This document shows positions 49,087-57,396 of a stretch of DNA of 64,000 nt, one piece after another; the first letter of the stretch is position 1; each line of letters begins with the position of its first letter. Both the position numbers and the translations under genes were made by a program. The DNA is from Bradyrhizobium erythrophlei (lineage in GTDB: Bacteria > Pseudomonadota > Alphaproteobacteria > Rhizobiales > Xanthobacteraceae). The stretch covers positions 2,232,001 to 2,296,000 of the forward strand of contig NZ_LT670849.1 of assembly GCF_900142985.1 (NCBI RefSeq), given 5' to 3'. The notes under the pieces were generated by a model, which was given only the letters and a program-made list of their open reading frames with translations, was not told where the DNA came from and searched no databases.

Positions 49087-49485
49087 ATGGCCTCTATCTG
49101 CAAGGACATTCCCATCCATGCGCACCCCGATGCTGTCTGGGAGGCGGTGCGCGATTTCGGTGCGGTGCATCAACGGCTCAATCCAGGATTTGTCGTCGAC
49201 TGCCGTCTCGACGGCAACGCCCGCATCGTGACCTTCCATAACGGCAATGTGGTGCGCGAGGAGTTTGTGGATTGCGACGACACGCGGCGGCGCCTGGCCT
49301 ATGCCATTACCGGACGCGAGCGCGTCAATCACTATAACGGCTCGGTGCAGGTGCTCGGCGACGGCGACAACCGCAGCCGGATCATCTGGATCGTCGACGT
49401 GCTGCCGAACGAGATCGCCCCCTACATCTCCGAGCAGATGGACCTCGCGGCCGTTGCGATGCAGAAGACGCTGGGAAGCGCGTAA
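49087..49485 (+). CDS. SRPBCC-family protein
   Basis: 132 residues of the START/Bet v1-like fold: ICKDIPIHAHPDAVWEAVRD at the N terminus, GFVVDCRLDGNARIVTFHNG and RRLAYAITGRERVNHYNGSV in the middle, and a C-terminal helix (QMDLAAVAMQKTLGS). These proteins bind hydrophobic ligands or act as cyclases. ATG 49087 is used because the domain starts there; the frame open to 49000 comes from the repeat. No operon partner is evident. Confidence 0.88.
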   Translation: MASICKDIPIHAHPDAVWEAVRDFGAVHQRLNPGFVVDCRLDGNARIVTFHNGNVVREEFVDCDDTRRRLAYAITGRERVNHYNGSVQVLGDGDNRSRIIWIVDVLPNEIAPYISEQMDLAAVAMQKTLGSA

Positions 49486-49574
49486 CGCGACCAGCGCCAA
49501 TCCCGGTCGTGCCGCATTTCATGGTATAGCTTGCCGGCGTCGGATTTCCATGGCGCGCCGCAGGCGAGGACCGG

Positions 49575-50921
49575 ATGAAGAAATCTCCATGCCGAAATCA
49601 CTGGCTCATCGCCGCCGCCGTAAGCCTCGCGGTGTCGTTGACAGGCTGCAACGAGCAGGAAACGGCGACGGTCGGACAGACCTATGGTCCGAAGCCTGTG
49701 CTGGTCGAGCCGGAAAAATCGGTGGTGCCGACCGTCAACGTCGCCAAGGCGGTGGGCTGGCCGGCCGGCGGCAAGCCGATGGCTGCGGACGGAATGGCGG
49801 TCAATGCGTTTGCGACCGGGCTCGATCATCCGCGCACGATGCACGTCCTGCCGAACGGTGACGTGCTGGTGGCCGAGACCAATGCGCCGGAGCGTCCGGA
49901 AGAGAACAGAGGCATCAAAGGCTGGATCACCAGGATCGTGCTCGGCCGCGCCGGCGCCGACACGCGCAGCGCCAACCGCATTACGCTGTTGCGCGATGCC
50001 GACGGCGATGGCGTTGCGGAAACAAAGTCGGTTTTTCTCGAAGGCCTGAATTCGCCGTTCGGCATGGCACTAGTCGGCAATGATTTCTATGTCGCCAATT
50101 CGGATGCGATCGTGAAATTCACCTACCACGCCGGCGACACCAAGATTGCCGCGGCCGGGGTAAAACTCGCGGACCTACCGGGCGGCCCGCTCAATCATCA
50201 CTGGACCAAGGACCTGGTCGCCTCGCCCGACGGCGCCAAACTCTATGCAACGGTCGGCTCCAACAGCAATATCGGCGAAAACGGCATGGACGCTGAAACC
50301 AACCGTGCCGCCGTGCTCGAGGTCGATCGCGCGACCGGAAAATCGCGTGTGTTCGCCTCCGGCATTCGCAATCCGAACGGACCTGCGTGGCAGCCGCAGA
50401 GCGGCGCGCTGTGGGTCGTCGTCAACGAACGCGACGAACTCGGCAACGATCTCGTGCCGGATTACATGACCTCGGTGAAGGACGGCGGATTTTACGGCTG
50501 GCCGTACAGCTATTATGGCCAGCATGTCGATGCCCGCGTTCAGCCGCAGCGCGCCGATCTGGTCGCGAACGCGATCGCGCCGGATTATGCGCTCGGCGCG
50601 CATACCGCCTCGCTGGGTTTGGCCTTCAACACCGGCAATCTGTTTGCGCCTGACATGGCGAACGGAGCCTTCGTCGGCCAGCACGGTTCGTGGAATCGCA
50701 AGCCGCGCGCCGGTTACAAGGTGATCTTCGTGCCGTTCGCCAATGGAATGCCGTCGGGACAGCCGCGCGACATCCTGACCGGCTTCCTCAATGCGGATGG
50801 CGAAGCGCAGGGCCGCCCCGTGGGCGTCGCGATCGACAAACGCGGCGCGCTGCTCGTGGCCGATGATGTCGGCAACACGATCTGGCGCGTGACGCCCGCT
50901 GGAAAGTCGGCGGCGCGATAG
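49575..50921 (+). CDS. PQQ-dependent sugar dehydrogenase lipoprotein (sorbosone dehydrogenase-like)
   Basis: 448-residue beta-propeller enzyme of the glucose/sorbosone dehydrogenase type. The signal peptide ends in the lipobox LTGC (Cys25), so it is anchored in the envelope. Propeller blades show [60 protein letters not shown] and [20 protein letters not shown]. It oxidises aldose sugars or aldehydes with PQQ. The TAG stop at 50919-50921 is the first TAG of a double-hairpin repeat, so the present C terminus (TPAGKSAAR) may have been set by repeat insertion. Confidence 0.92.
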   Translation: MKKSPCRNHWLIAAAVSLAVSLTGCNEQETATVGQTYGPKPVLVEPEKSVVPTVNVAKAVGWPAGGKPMAADGMAVNAFATGLDHPRTMHVLPNGDVLVAETNAPERPEENRGIKGWITRIVLGRAGADTRSANRITLLRDADGDGVAETKSVFLEGLNSPFGMALVGNDFYVANSDAIVKFTYHAGDTKIAAAGVKLADLPGGPLNHHWTKDLVASPDGAKLYATVGSNSNIGENGMDAETNRAAVLEVDRATGKSRVFASGIRNPNGPAWQPQSGALWVVVNERDELGNDLVPDYMTSVKDGGFYGWPYSYYGQHVDARVQPQRADLVANAIAPDYALGAHTASLGLAFNTGNLFAPDMANGAFVGQHGSWNRKPRAGYKVIFVPFANGMPSGQPRDILTGFLNADGEAQGRPVGVAIDKRGALLVADDVGNTIWRVTPAGKSAAR

Positions 50922-51086
50922 TGCCCACTTTCCGAAGTTCGCGTTACACCTCAGCACGCACCTTCCACGAACTTCGGAAAGTTATCGGCACTAGCAAATC
51001 TATGATTCTAGTGCCGCTTCTCTATTTGAAGTTCCTGAACAAAATTCGCCGCTTGTAGTGCGGGAACTTCAAATAGGCGGCACTAG
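50919..51086. repeat. double-hairpin intergenic repeat, diverged copy
   Basis: Same plan as the repeat at 4181 but with other stem sequences. Hairpin 1 (50919-50994) pairs CTTTCCGAAGTTCG with CGAACTTCGGAAAG and closes with CGGCACTAG, with a 3-base bulge after the tenth pair in the 3' arm. Hairpin 2 (51008-51086) runs from CTAGTGCCGC to GCGGCACTAG with a bulge in the 5' arm. The spacer is CAAATCTATGATT. Total length 168 bases. The first TAG is the stop codon of the sugar dehydrogenase. Confidence 0.9.
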
Positions 51087-51097
51087 ACAAACGCATC

Positions 51098-51174
51098 ATG
51101 GTGAGGAGCGCGGACTCCGAGCGGCAGCGAGGCCGTCGCGAACGGCGCAAACAAAGAAGCGCGTCTAACCATAA
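51098..51174. repeat. partial palindromic repeat (CATGGTGAGGAGCGC type)
   Basis: CATGGTGAGGAGCGCG (51098-51113) and CGCGTCTAACCATAA (51160-51174) are arms of the same repeat type as 48904-49048, shortened. Confidence 0.55.
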
Positions 51175-51210
51175 CGGCATGCGCCTGGATCGGCGCGGCT
51201 CACTCCCGCG

Positions 51211-52536
51211 TCAGTCATCATACTCCTTTGAAATATCCTTGCCGGTGTAATCAGGCATAAGCGACGCCGCGATGAGGCTTACGACCGAGCAGGCAGCGAT
51301 GTAGATCGAAACCGCATAGCCGGAGTGATAGGAGGCGAACAGCGCCGTCGCGATCAAGGGCGCTGGACCGCCCGCGATCACGGAGGCGAGTTGGTAGCCG
51401 AGCGAAGCACCACTGTAGCGCAATCGCGGCGTAAAGGCCTCGGCGATCAAGGCTGCCTGCGGCCCATATTGCATATCGTGCGGGATCAGCGACAACACGA
51501 TCGCGATAAAGACCAGGGACGGCACAGCGGTGTCCACCATCCCGAAATACAGGAAGCCGAATATCCCCGTCGTCGCGGCGCCGATCAGATACATCTTCCT
51601 GCGCCCGATCAGGTCGGAGATGTGGCCTGACAGAGGAATGGTGATGAACGAAACGCAAGCCGCAACCAGCACCGCCATCAGGATCAGATCGCGCGACATC
51701 TTCAGGGTGCCGACTGCGTAGGCGAAGATGAATGCGGTAAAGATATAGAACGGCGCTTGCTCGGACATCCGCAGCAAGGCCGACAGCAATATCTCCTTCG
51801 GATGCTTTTTGAAGACCTCGATGATGGGAGCCTTCTCGATCTTGCGGTTGTCCAGAAGCTGCTGGAACACCGGCGTCTCAAGAATACCAAGGCGAATCCA
51901 CAACCCGACGCCAACGAGAACGATCGAGAGCGCGAAAGGCAGTCGCCAGCCCCAGGTGATAAACTGGTCGCCCGTTAGTTGGCTGAACGCGAGCACGGCA
52001 AGATTGGCCAGGAACAGGCCGCACGGCACGCCGAATTGCGGCCAGGCTGAGACCAGCCCGCGTTGGCCATGGGTACGCGACCATTCCATCGCCAACAGCA
52101 CCGATCCGCCCCACTCGCCACCCACGCCGATGCCCTGCAGCATCCGCAACACCGTCAGGATGACGGCGCCCCAGATGCCGATCGAGGAGTAGGTGGGCAC
52201 GAATGCGATCAGGAAGGTGGCGATACCCATGCAGAGCAGAGTAGCGATCAATGTCGCCTTGCGGCCGATCCGATCACCGTAGTGACCGAATATCGCGGCA
52301 CCGATCGGGCGCCCGACGAAGCCGATGAAATAGGTTCCGAAGGCCGCCAGCGTCGCCGTCAGCGCATCCTCGTTGGGAAAGAAGAGCTTGCCAAAGATCA
52401 GCCCGGCGGCGGTGCCATAGAGGAAAAAGTCATACCACTCGATGGCGGTGCCGATGGTCGACGCGATGACCGCCTTGCGCAATTGCGCGCTATGATCTGA
52501 GTCGGACAACGTTCCGTGTGTGATCGCGATCGTCAT
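51211..52536 (-). CDS. MFS transporter, metabolite:H+ symporter (MHS) type
   Basis: 441 residues, about 12 membrane segments. The N-terminal signature IASTIGTAIEWYDFFLYGTA and the loop FGHYGDRIGRKATLIATLLC (motif A) with RMLQGIGVGGEWGGSVLLAM are those of the MHS family (shikimate, ketoglutarate, proline/betaine). GGGGAGA six bases before ATG 52536 fixes the start; the open frame to 52602 is a further extension. It is monocistronic, with a double-hairpin repeat 145 bases upstream in the promoter area. Substrate undetermined. Confidence 0.92.
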   Translation of the reverse strand: MTIAITHGTLSDSDHSAQLRKAVIASTIGTAIEWYDFFLYGTAAGLIFGKLFFPNEDALTATLAAFGTYFIGFVGRPIGAAIFGHYGDRIGRKATLIATLLCMGIATFLIAFVPTYSSIGIWGAVILTVLRMLQGIGVGGEWGGSVLLAMEWSRTHGQRGLVSAWPQFGVPCGLFLANLAVLAFSQLTGDQFITWGWRLPFALSIVLVGVGLWIRLGILETPVFQQLLDNRKIEKAPIIEVFKKHPKEILLSALLRMSEQAPFYIFTAFIFAYAVGTLKMSRDLILMAVLVAACVSFITIPLSGHISDLIGRRKMYLIGAATTGIFGFLYFGMVDTAVPSLVFIAIVLSLIPHDMQYGPQAALIAEAFTPRLRYSGASLGYQLASVIAGGPAPLIATALFASYHSGYAVSIYIAACSVVSLIAASLMPDYTGKDISKEYDD

Positions 52537-52680
52537 CGAAGTCTCCCCTGATTGGTCGTTTCCCTGCCCGGTTCTCCGCGGTTCTTTGGGGAGATGATAC
52601 AATCAGCGCGCGTCGACCGAAAGACGCATCGCTCCGCCGACCGCGATATTGCTGCGCCGCACGAGAAGTGGGTGAAGGGC

Positions 52681-52848
52681 CTAGTGGAGTGGATTTGACA
52701 TTCGCTACCCGCCTAGCCGCGGGTTCGTCGAGCGAATGTCAAATCCAAAACTCCACTAGAAACCTATATTTGCTAGCGGTCCTATGATTCCGACATTCGC
52801 AAAAGTGGCCGCCGCGAAAGGATGCGAATGTTAGAATCGGACCACTGG
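52681..52848. repeat. double-hairpin intergenic repeat, copy 2 (inverted)
   Basis: Reverse-complement relative of 4181-4347. Hairpin 2 half at 52681-52759 (CTAGTGGAGT..CTCCACTAG with AAA bulge), spacer AAACCTATATTTG (exact complement of copy 1's), hairpin 1 half at 52773-52848 (CTAGCGGTCC..GGACCACTGG with TAT bulge). The element lies in the 340-base gap 52537-52876 between the MFS and dcd genes, which otherwise has no gene. Confidence 0.92.
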
Positions 52849-52876
52849 TACCGTCCCCTGCAAGTGGCGAGTTCGA

Positions 52877-53983
52877 TCAGACGCGAAAATGCTTGGAGAG
52901 CTTCAGCCCCTGCGCCTGATAGTTCGAACCGATGCGCTGGCCGTACATCGCATTCGGCCTTGATTGCATTTTCTCGTAGACCAGACGGCCGACGATCTGC
53001 CCGTGCTCGAGAATGAACGGCACTTCGCGCGAGCGCACTTCCAGGACCGCGCGCGAGCCCTTGCCGCCGGCGCCGGCATAACCGAAGCCGGGATCGAAGA
53101 AGCCCGCATAGTGCACGCGAAATTCGCCGACCAGCGGATCGAACGGCACCATCTCCGCGGCATAGTCCGGCGGCACTTGCACGGCTTCCTTCGAGGCCAG
53201 GATGTAGAACTCGCCCGGATCGAGGATGAGGCTGCCGTCGGACCGCGCCGCGATCGGCTCCCAGAATTCGTCGACCGTGTAGCCGCCGCGGCGGTCGACA
53301 TCGACCACGCCGGTGTGGCGCTTGGCGCGGTAGCCGACGAATCCCTTGGAGTTCTCGCCCGAGAGATCAACACTCAGCGCCACGCCGTTGGCAAGGTCGG
53401 CATCGTTGACATCGACCAGCCGCTCCAGCGTATGCAATGCGTTGAGTTCGTCGGCGCTGAGGATCGCGTCGCCGACGCGGAAACGCACCTGCGAGAGCCG
53501 AGATCCCTCGCGCAGCAGCACCGGAAAGGTCTTGGGACTGATCTCGGCATAAAGCGGACCGTGATAACCGGCGCCGATCATGTCGAAGCGGCGCGTGCCG
53601 TCCGCGATCACGCGGGTGAAGACGTCGAGCCGGCCGGTCGAGCTTTTGGGGTTTGCAGCAGCGACGATTTCGCCCGGCAGCGCCAGCGATTCCAACAACG
53701 GCACGATATAGACGCAGTTGGTCTCGAGCACCGCGCCATCGGCCAGTGAAATCTCGTGCAGCTTCAGCTCATCAATGCGCTCGGCCACCGTCGCGCCCGG
53801 CCCCGGCAGAAAGCTCGCCCGCACCCGGTAGGCGATGTCGCCGAGACGAAGATCGAGGCTCGCCGGCTGGATCTGGCTTTCGACAAACGGATAGGCCGGA
53901 AGGATCAGGCCCGAATCCGCCATCGCCGCGATCGTGCGGTCGGGCAGGATGCCATGGGCGCCGGGCGGAAGCGTGAAACTCAC
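52877..53983 (-). CDS. dcd: 2'-deoxycytidine 5'-triphosphate deaminase, double-length type
   Basis: 368 residues, twice the length of the trimeric Escherichia coli Dcd. The N-terminal half carries ESQIQPASLDLRLGDIAYRV and NPKSSTGRLDVFTRVIADG; the C-terminal half repeats a dUTPase-type barrel with PGEFYILASKEAVQVPPDYA, the catalytic-type VGEFRVHYAGFFDPGFGYAG and LEHGQIVGRLVYEKM. It deaminates dCTP to dUTP for thymidylate synthesis. This duplicated form is standard in Rhizobiales. The start is a GTG at 53983; an AAGGA lies about 12 bases upstream. Monocistronic. Confidence 0.92.
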   Translation of the reverse strand: MSFTLPPGAHGILPDRTIAAMADSGLILPAYPFVESQIQPASLDLRLGDIAYRVRASFLPGPGATVAERIDELKLHEISLADGAVLETNCVYIVPLLESLALPGEIVAAANPKSSTGRLDVFTRVIADGTRRFDMIGAGYHGPLYAEISPKTFPVLLREGSRLSQVRFRVGDAILSADELNALHTLERLVDVNDADLANGVALSVDLSGENSKGFVGYRAKRHTGVVDVDRRGGYTVDEFWEPIAARSDGSLILDPGEFYILASKEAVQVPPDYAAEMVPFDPLVGEFRVHYAGFFDPGFGYAGAGGKGSRAVLEVRSREVPFILEHGQIVGRLVYEKMQSRPNAMYGQRIGSNYQAQGLKLSKHFRV

Positions 53984-54096
53984 GGGGGCAGGATCCTTCA
54001 GGAATGCTCCAAACGCCGAAAAACAAGGGCTTTTATCGGTTAACCGATGGCCGCCTTGACGGAAAGGGTGCGAGGGAATATCAGCATGACTTATCC

Positions 54097-54147
54097 CGTG
54101 GTGATTTGAGCCGGCCGGCTTGCAGCCACGTTAAATAAGTCGCTAAA
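54097..54147 (+). promoter_or_regulatory. SAM-II riboswitch
   Basis: CGTGGTGATTTGAGCCGGCC at 54097 followed by GGCTTGCAGCCACGTTAAAT and AAGTCGCTAAA ending at 54147. The P1 stem CGTGG/CCACG (54097-54101 with 54126-54130) and the 3' CTAAA segment that makes the pseudoknot match the alphaproteobacterial SAM-II consensus, which is found before metA/metZ/metX genes. It binds S-adenosylmethionine and lowers expression. Confidence 0.93.
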
Positions 54148-54203
54148 CAGGCCGGGGACAGTGTGATCCCGGCCTGATGGAATTTTTCCAGGCCGGTTTT
54201 TTT
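54148..54203 (+). terminator. intrinsic terminator with overlapping antiterminator after SAM-II
   Basis: Segment A CAGGCCGGG (54148-54156) can pair with B CCCGGCCTG (54168-54176), 9 perfect pairs. B can instead pair with C CAGGCCGG (54189-54196) as 8 perfect pairs, followed by seven T (54197-54203), a classical intrinsic terminator. A starts right after the riboswitch, so SAM-dependent choice between A-B and B-C is plausible, although SAM-II is usually thought to act on translation. Confidence 0.8.
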
Positions 54204-54237
54204 ATGGCCGTTTTCGAAAGGATGGCCAGGAGGTCAC

Positions 54238-55455
54238 ATGTCCAGTTCTACCAAGTCGGCGTCTGCCAAACCCTCTCCTACGGCCCGCTACCGCCCCGAA
54301 ACCCGCCTGGTTCACTCCGGAACCATCCGCTCGGAATTCGGCGAAACGTCGGAAGCGATGTTCCTTACCCAGGGCTACGTCTACGACACCGCCGAGCTGT
54401 GCGAAGCCCGCTTCAAAGGCGAGGACCCCGGCTACATCTATTCGCGCTACTCCAATCCGACGATTGCGATGTTCGAGCGCCGCATGATCGAGCTCGAAGG
54501 CGCCGAAGCCGGCCGCTCCACCGCAACCGGCATGGCGGCGGTGACGACCGCGATCCTCGCGCCGCTGAAGGCCGGCGATCACGTCGTGGCGGCGAAGGCG
54601 ATGTTCGGCTCCTGCCGTTATGTGGTGGAAGACCTGCTGCCGCGCTATGGCATCGCCTCGACGCTGGTCGACGGCCTCGATCTCGACCAGTGGCAACGCG
54701 CGGTGCGGCCGAACACCAAGAGCTTCTTCCTGGAAAGCCCGACCAACCCGACGCTCGACGTACTCGACATCTCGGCGATTGCCGATATCGCGCACGCCGG
54801 CGGCGCGCGGCTGATCGTCGACAACGTGTTCGCCACGCCGATCTGGCAAAGTCCGCTCACGCTCGGCGCCGATGTCGTGGTCTATTCCGCAACCAAGCAC
54901 ATCGACGGCCAGGGCCGTTGTCTCGGCGGCATGATCCTGTCGTCGGAGGCGTTTGTTGCCGAGCATCTGCACAACTTCATGCGCCAGACCGGCCCATCGC
55001 TGTCGCCGTTCAACGCTTGGGTGCTTCTCAAGGGATTGGAGACGCTGGCGGTGCGGGTTCGTGCCCAGACCGACACGGCGGCGAAAGTCGCCGATGCTCT
55101 CGTCCAGCACCCGAAGGTCTCGCGCCTGATCTATCCCGGCCGCGAAGATCATCCGCAGGCAGCGCTGGTGAAGAAGCAGATGCGCGCCGGATCGACGCTG
55201 GTCGGCTTCGAGGTCAAGGGCGGCAAGGCAGCGGCATTCCGCACGCTCAACGGCCTGAGGCTCGCGCGCATCTCCAACAATCTCGGCGACGCCAAGAGCC
55301 TCGTCACCCATCCTGCCACCACGACGCATCAGCGGCTTTCGCCGGAAGCCCGCACCGAGCTCGGGATCAGCGACGGCTTCATCCGCTTTTCCGCCGGCCT
55401 CGAGCATGCCGACGACCTGATCGAGGATTTGCACGCGGGACTGGAGCGCGCGTAG
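54238..55455 (+). CDS. metZ: O-succinylhomoserine sulfhydrylase
   Basis: PLP enzyme making homocysteine from O-succinylhomoserine and sulfide. 405 residues with RPETRLVHSGTIRSEFGETS, the YSRYSNPTIAMFERRM tetramer contact, the PLP lysine region VYSATKHIDGQGRCLGGMI and the C-terminal ISDGFIRFSAGLEHADDLIE. The gene follows the SAM-II riboswitch and terminator, so its transcription is controlled by SAM. AGGAGG lies 6 bases before ATG 54238. It belongs to the Met biosynthesis set of rhizobia; nearby genes are unrelated. Confidence 0.95.
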   Translation: MSSSTKSASAKPSPTARYRPETRLVHSGTIRSEFGETSEAMFLTQGYVYDTAELCEARFKGEDPGYIYSRYSNPTIAMFERRMIELEGAEAGRSTATGMAAVTTAILAPLKAGDHVVAAKAMFGSCRYVVEDLLPRYGIASTLVDGLDLDQWQRAVRPNTKSFFLESPTNPTLDVLDISAIADIAHAGGARLIVDNVFATPIWQSPLTLGADVVVYSATKHIDGQGRCLGGMILSSEAFVAEHLHNFMRQTGPSLSPFNAWVLLKGLETLAVRVRAQTDTAAKVADALVQHPKVSRLIYPGREDHPQAALVKKQMRAGSTLVGFEVKGGKAAAFRTLNGLRLARISNNLGDAKSLVTHPATTTHQRLSPEARTELGISDGFIRFSAGLEHADDLIEDLHAGLERA

Positions 55456-55482
55456 CGCGCCCCGGGATGACGCCTGAAGGCG

Positions 55483-56574
55483 TCACATCGGCCGGTTTGG
55501 CACGCCGGACGGCACGTTGACGCCGAGCTTGATCTGGCCGACCGAGCGAATGATGTCGTCGCCAAGCAACTGGGCGAAACAGGCATAGCCCCAATCGTTC
55601 ATGTGCAGGCCGTCGGCAATGACGAAACTGTCGATCGGCAGCGACTGGTTCTCATGCCACTGCCGCATCACCTCGAACCGCGGGAACACGCCGATATGCC
55701 GAAGCTGGGCGATCCTGCGGAGCAGCTTCACCATCCTGCTCGCGCCTTCCGGATGCTCGTTCACCCGCGGCGAATATTGCAGGTCGACCAGCACGACGTC
55801 GGCGCCCGACGCCTGAATCCGGGCCACGCCATCCTGTACCATTTGCCCCGTTGCATCAGGGTCGAGATCGCGGATCACCGCGTTGGTCCCGACCTGCCAG
55901 ATCACCATGTCGGGATGCATGTCGATCACTTCGGTCTGCAACCGCTTCATCATTTCGGGGGCATCTTCGCCGCCACGGCCGCGATTGACGACCGTGATAT
56001 TTGCGGTGGGATATTTCCGCTGCAACTGCGCCGCCAAGCGGTTGGGATAGGTGAATTCGGGCGAGGAGGTGCCGTACCCCTGGGTTGACGACGATCCGAA
56101 CGCGACGATCACGAGCGGCTCTCCCGCGGAGAGCTTGCGCGCGACACGAGGCAGCGAGAACGATCGCGCCAGTCCCTTGGGGGCCAGGCACGGCACACGG
56201 CCGAAAATATCGCTGGCGGATTTTGCGACCTGCCTGACCTTGTCGATCGCCTTTTCGGTCAGGCTCTTCGGTTGCAGAGCAGGCTGGACCTGATTGGCCG
56301 GCGGCGCTTCCTTGGCGGGCGGCGTCTGATTTGGTTCGCCAGCCTGGGCCGTGGCGCCTGGTTCGGATTTATCGGCGGCCGGCCTGGCGTCGAAGTTCGC
56401 GCTGCCGGAATTCGTACTTTCAGATTTGGCGCTATCGGACTTTGCGGCGTCGATTACCGCGGCCTGCTGCGTTGTCTCGGCGCGAGCGGGCACGAGCGCA
56501 GCCGGCAGTATGAACGCTACGGAGGCTGCTAACCACATCGATCGGCAAAAAGGGCGGCAATAGCTCCAAAACAT
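55483..56574 (-). CDS. SGNH-fold periplasmic esterase/acyltransferase
   Basis: 363 residues. A signal peptide (MWLAASVAFILPAALVPARA) and a low-complexity linker (Ser/Ala/Lys/Asp, about residues 35-125) lead to an SGNH hydrolase domain: VIVAFGSSSTQGYG with the nucleophile Ser, NRGRGGEDAPE with Asn/Gly of block II, WQVGTNAVI (GTN, block III) and ADGLHMNDWGY (Asp and His of the triad). All four blocks are present, so it is probably active. It lies 15 bases after a degenerate SGNH gene, behind opgC, suggesting that it trims or adds succinyl-type groups on periplasmic glucan. Start ATG 56574 follows TTG 56577. Confidence 0.86.
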   Translation of the reverse strand: MFWSYCRPFCRSMWLAASVAFILPAALVPARAETTQQAAVIDAAKSDSAKSESTNSGSANFDARPAADKSEPGATAQAGEPNQTPPAKEAPPANQVQPALQPKSLTEKAIDKVRQVAKSASDIFGRVPCLAPKGLARSFSLPRVARKLSAGEPLVIVAFGSSSTQGYGTSSPEFTYPNRLAAQLQRKYPTANITVVNRGRGGEDAPEMMKRLQTEVIDMHPDMVIWQVGTNAVIRDLDPDATGQMVQDGVARIQASGADVVLVDLQYSPRVNEHPEGASRMVKLLRRIAQLRHIGVFPRFEVMRQWHENQSLPIDSFVIADGLHMNDWGYACFAQLLGDDIIRSVGQIKLGVNVPSGVPNRPM

Positions 56575-56589
56575 CAACGATAGACTTCC

Positions 56590-57396
56590 TCAATTCTCCT
56601 GCACGGGCTTCGGCTGCGCCGCCGCCAAAATGAATTCCGACAGGGCTCGTCCGAGGCAGTTGTGAACCCGCCTTGCAAGCTCCGAGCCATGCACGGCCGT
56701 GAACAGGTCAAACTCTCCCGACTCCGACCAGGTCTTCATCAGCGCGAAGCGATCAAACAGCGGGACCTCATGCTCCTGGGCAACCACGCGCATGTTGTCC
56801 AGGTAGGGCGAAGCCGAAATCATCGATTCCGTGCGCGGGCTGTATTGCGGGTTGACCAGCACGACGTCGGCGCCCGCCTCCTTCGATGCCACCACGCCTT
56901 CGCCGACGGCGGTGCGGAAATCGTCGGGATCGACAGAGCGCATAGCATCCACGGTTCCGGTCTGCCAGATGACTAAAGTAGGCTTTTTACTCTCTACCAA
57001 CTTCCCGAGACCGCTAGCGATCTCTTCGGCGGTCTTTTTGGCCTGTATTTCTACGGATAAGTTAACCTCGACCGCCGGCAGCTTCGCCTTCAATGCGGCC
57101 AGCATCTGACCGGGATAGGCGGCAGCCTCCGACGCACTCGCAACGCCGACATTGATGGTCGACGAGCGACTGCCGATGACCAGAATATTCAGCGGGCGGG
57201 CCGCCTTGATGGCCTCAGTGACCTTCGGCAGCGCATTGTCGCCGGAGAACAGATAGTCGGGAACCTCGCATGCTGCGGGGGTGGCGGGCGTTGGCGCAGG
57301 CGCAGGCGCTGGTGCATCTTCAGCGCGCAGGGGAACGACGGCCAGAAAACCGGCCAACACGCTCACACTCAGGATTGCCCCTGAGACGAACCTCAT
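56590..57396 (-). CDS. degenerate SGNH-like periplasmic protein
   Basis: 268 residues with a signal peptide (GAILSVSVLAGFLAVVPLRA) and an Ala/Pro linker. The fold motifs are visible but altered: ILVIGSRSSTINVG (Ser present), WQTGTVDAMRS where the usual GTN Asn is Val, and FTAVHGSEL where the Asp of block V is Thr before His236. The protein may therefore be a non-catalytic partner of the esterase at 55483. The start overlaps the opgC stop by 4 bases, so they are translationally coupled. Residues PQYSPRTESMI and PQYSPR-like elements recur in the active paralogue, showing a common origin. Confidence 0.8.
   Translation of the reverse strand: MRFVSGAILSVSVLAGFLAVVPLRAEDAPAPAPAPTPATPAACEVPDYLFSGDNALPKVTEAIKAARPLNILVIGSRSSTINVGVASASEAAAYPGQMLAALKAKLPAVEVNLSVEIQAKKTAEEIASGLGKLVESKKPTLVIWQTGTVDAMRSVDPDDFRTAVGEGVVASKEAGADVVLVNPQYSPRTESMISASPYLDNMRVVAQEHEVPLFDRFALMKTWSESGEFDLFTAVHGSELARRVHNCLGRALSEFILAAAQPKPVQEN

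Noticed and set aside
52877..53983. fusion artefact in dcd because of double length
   Set aside because: The duplicated Dcd/dUTPase form is the normal one in Rhizobiales, as far as I know, and both halves are intact.
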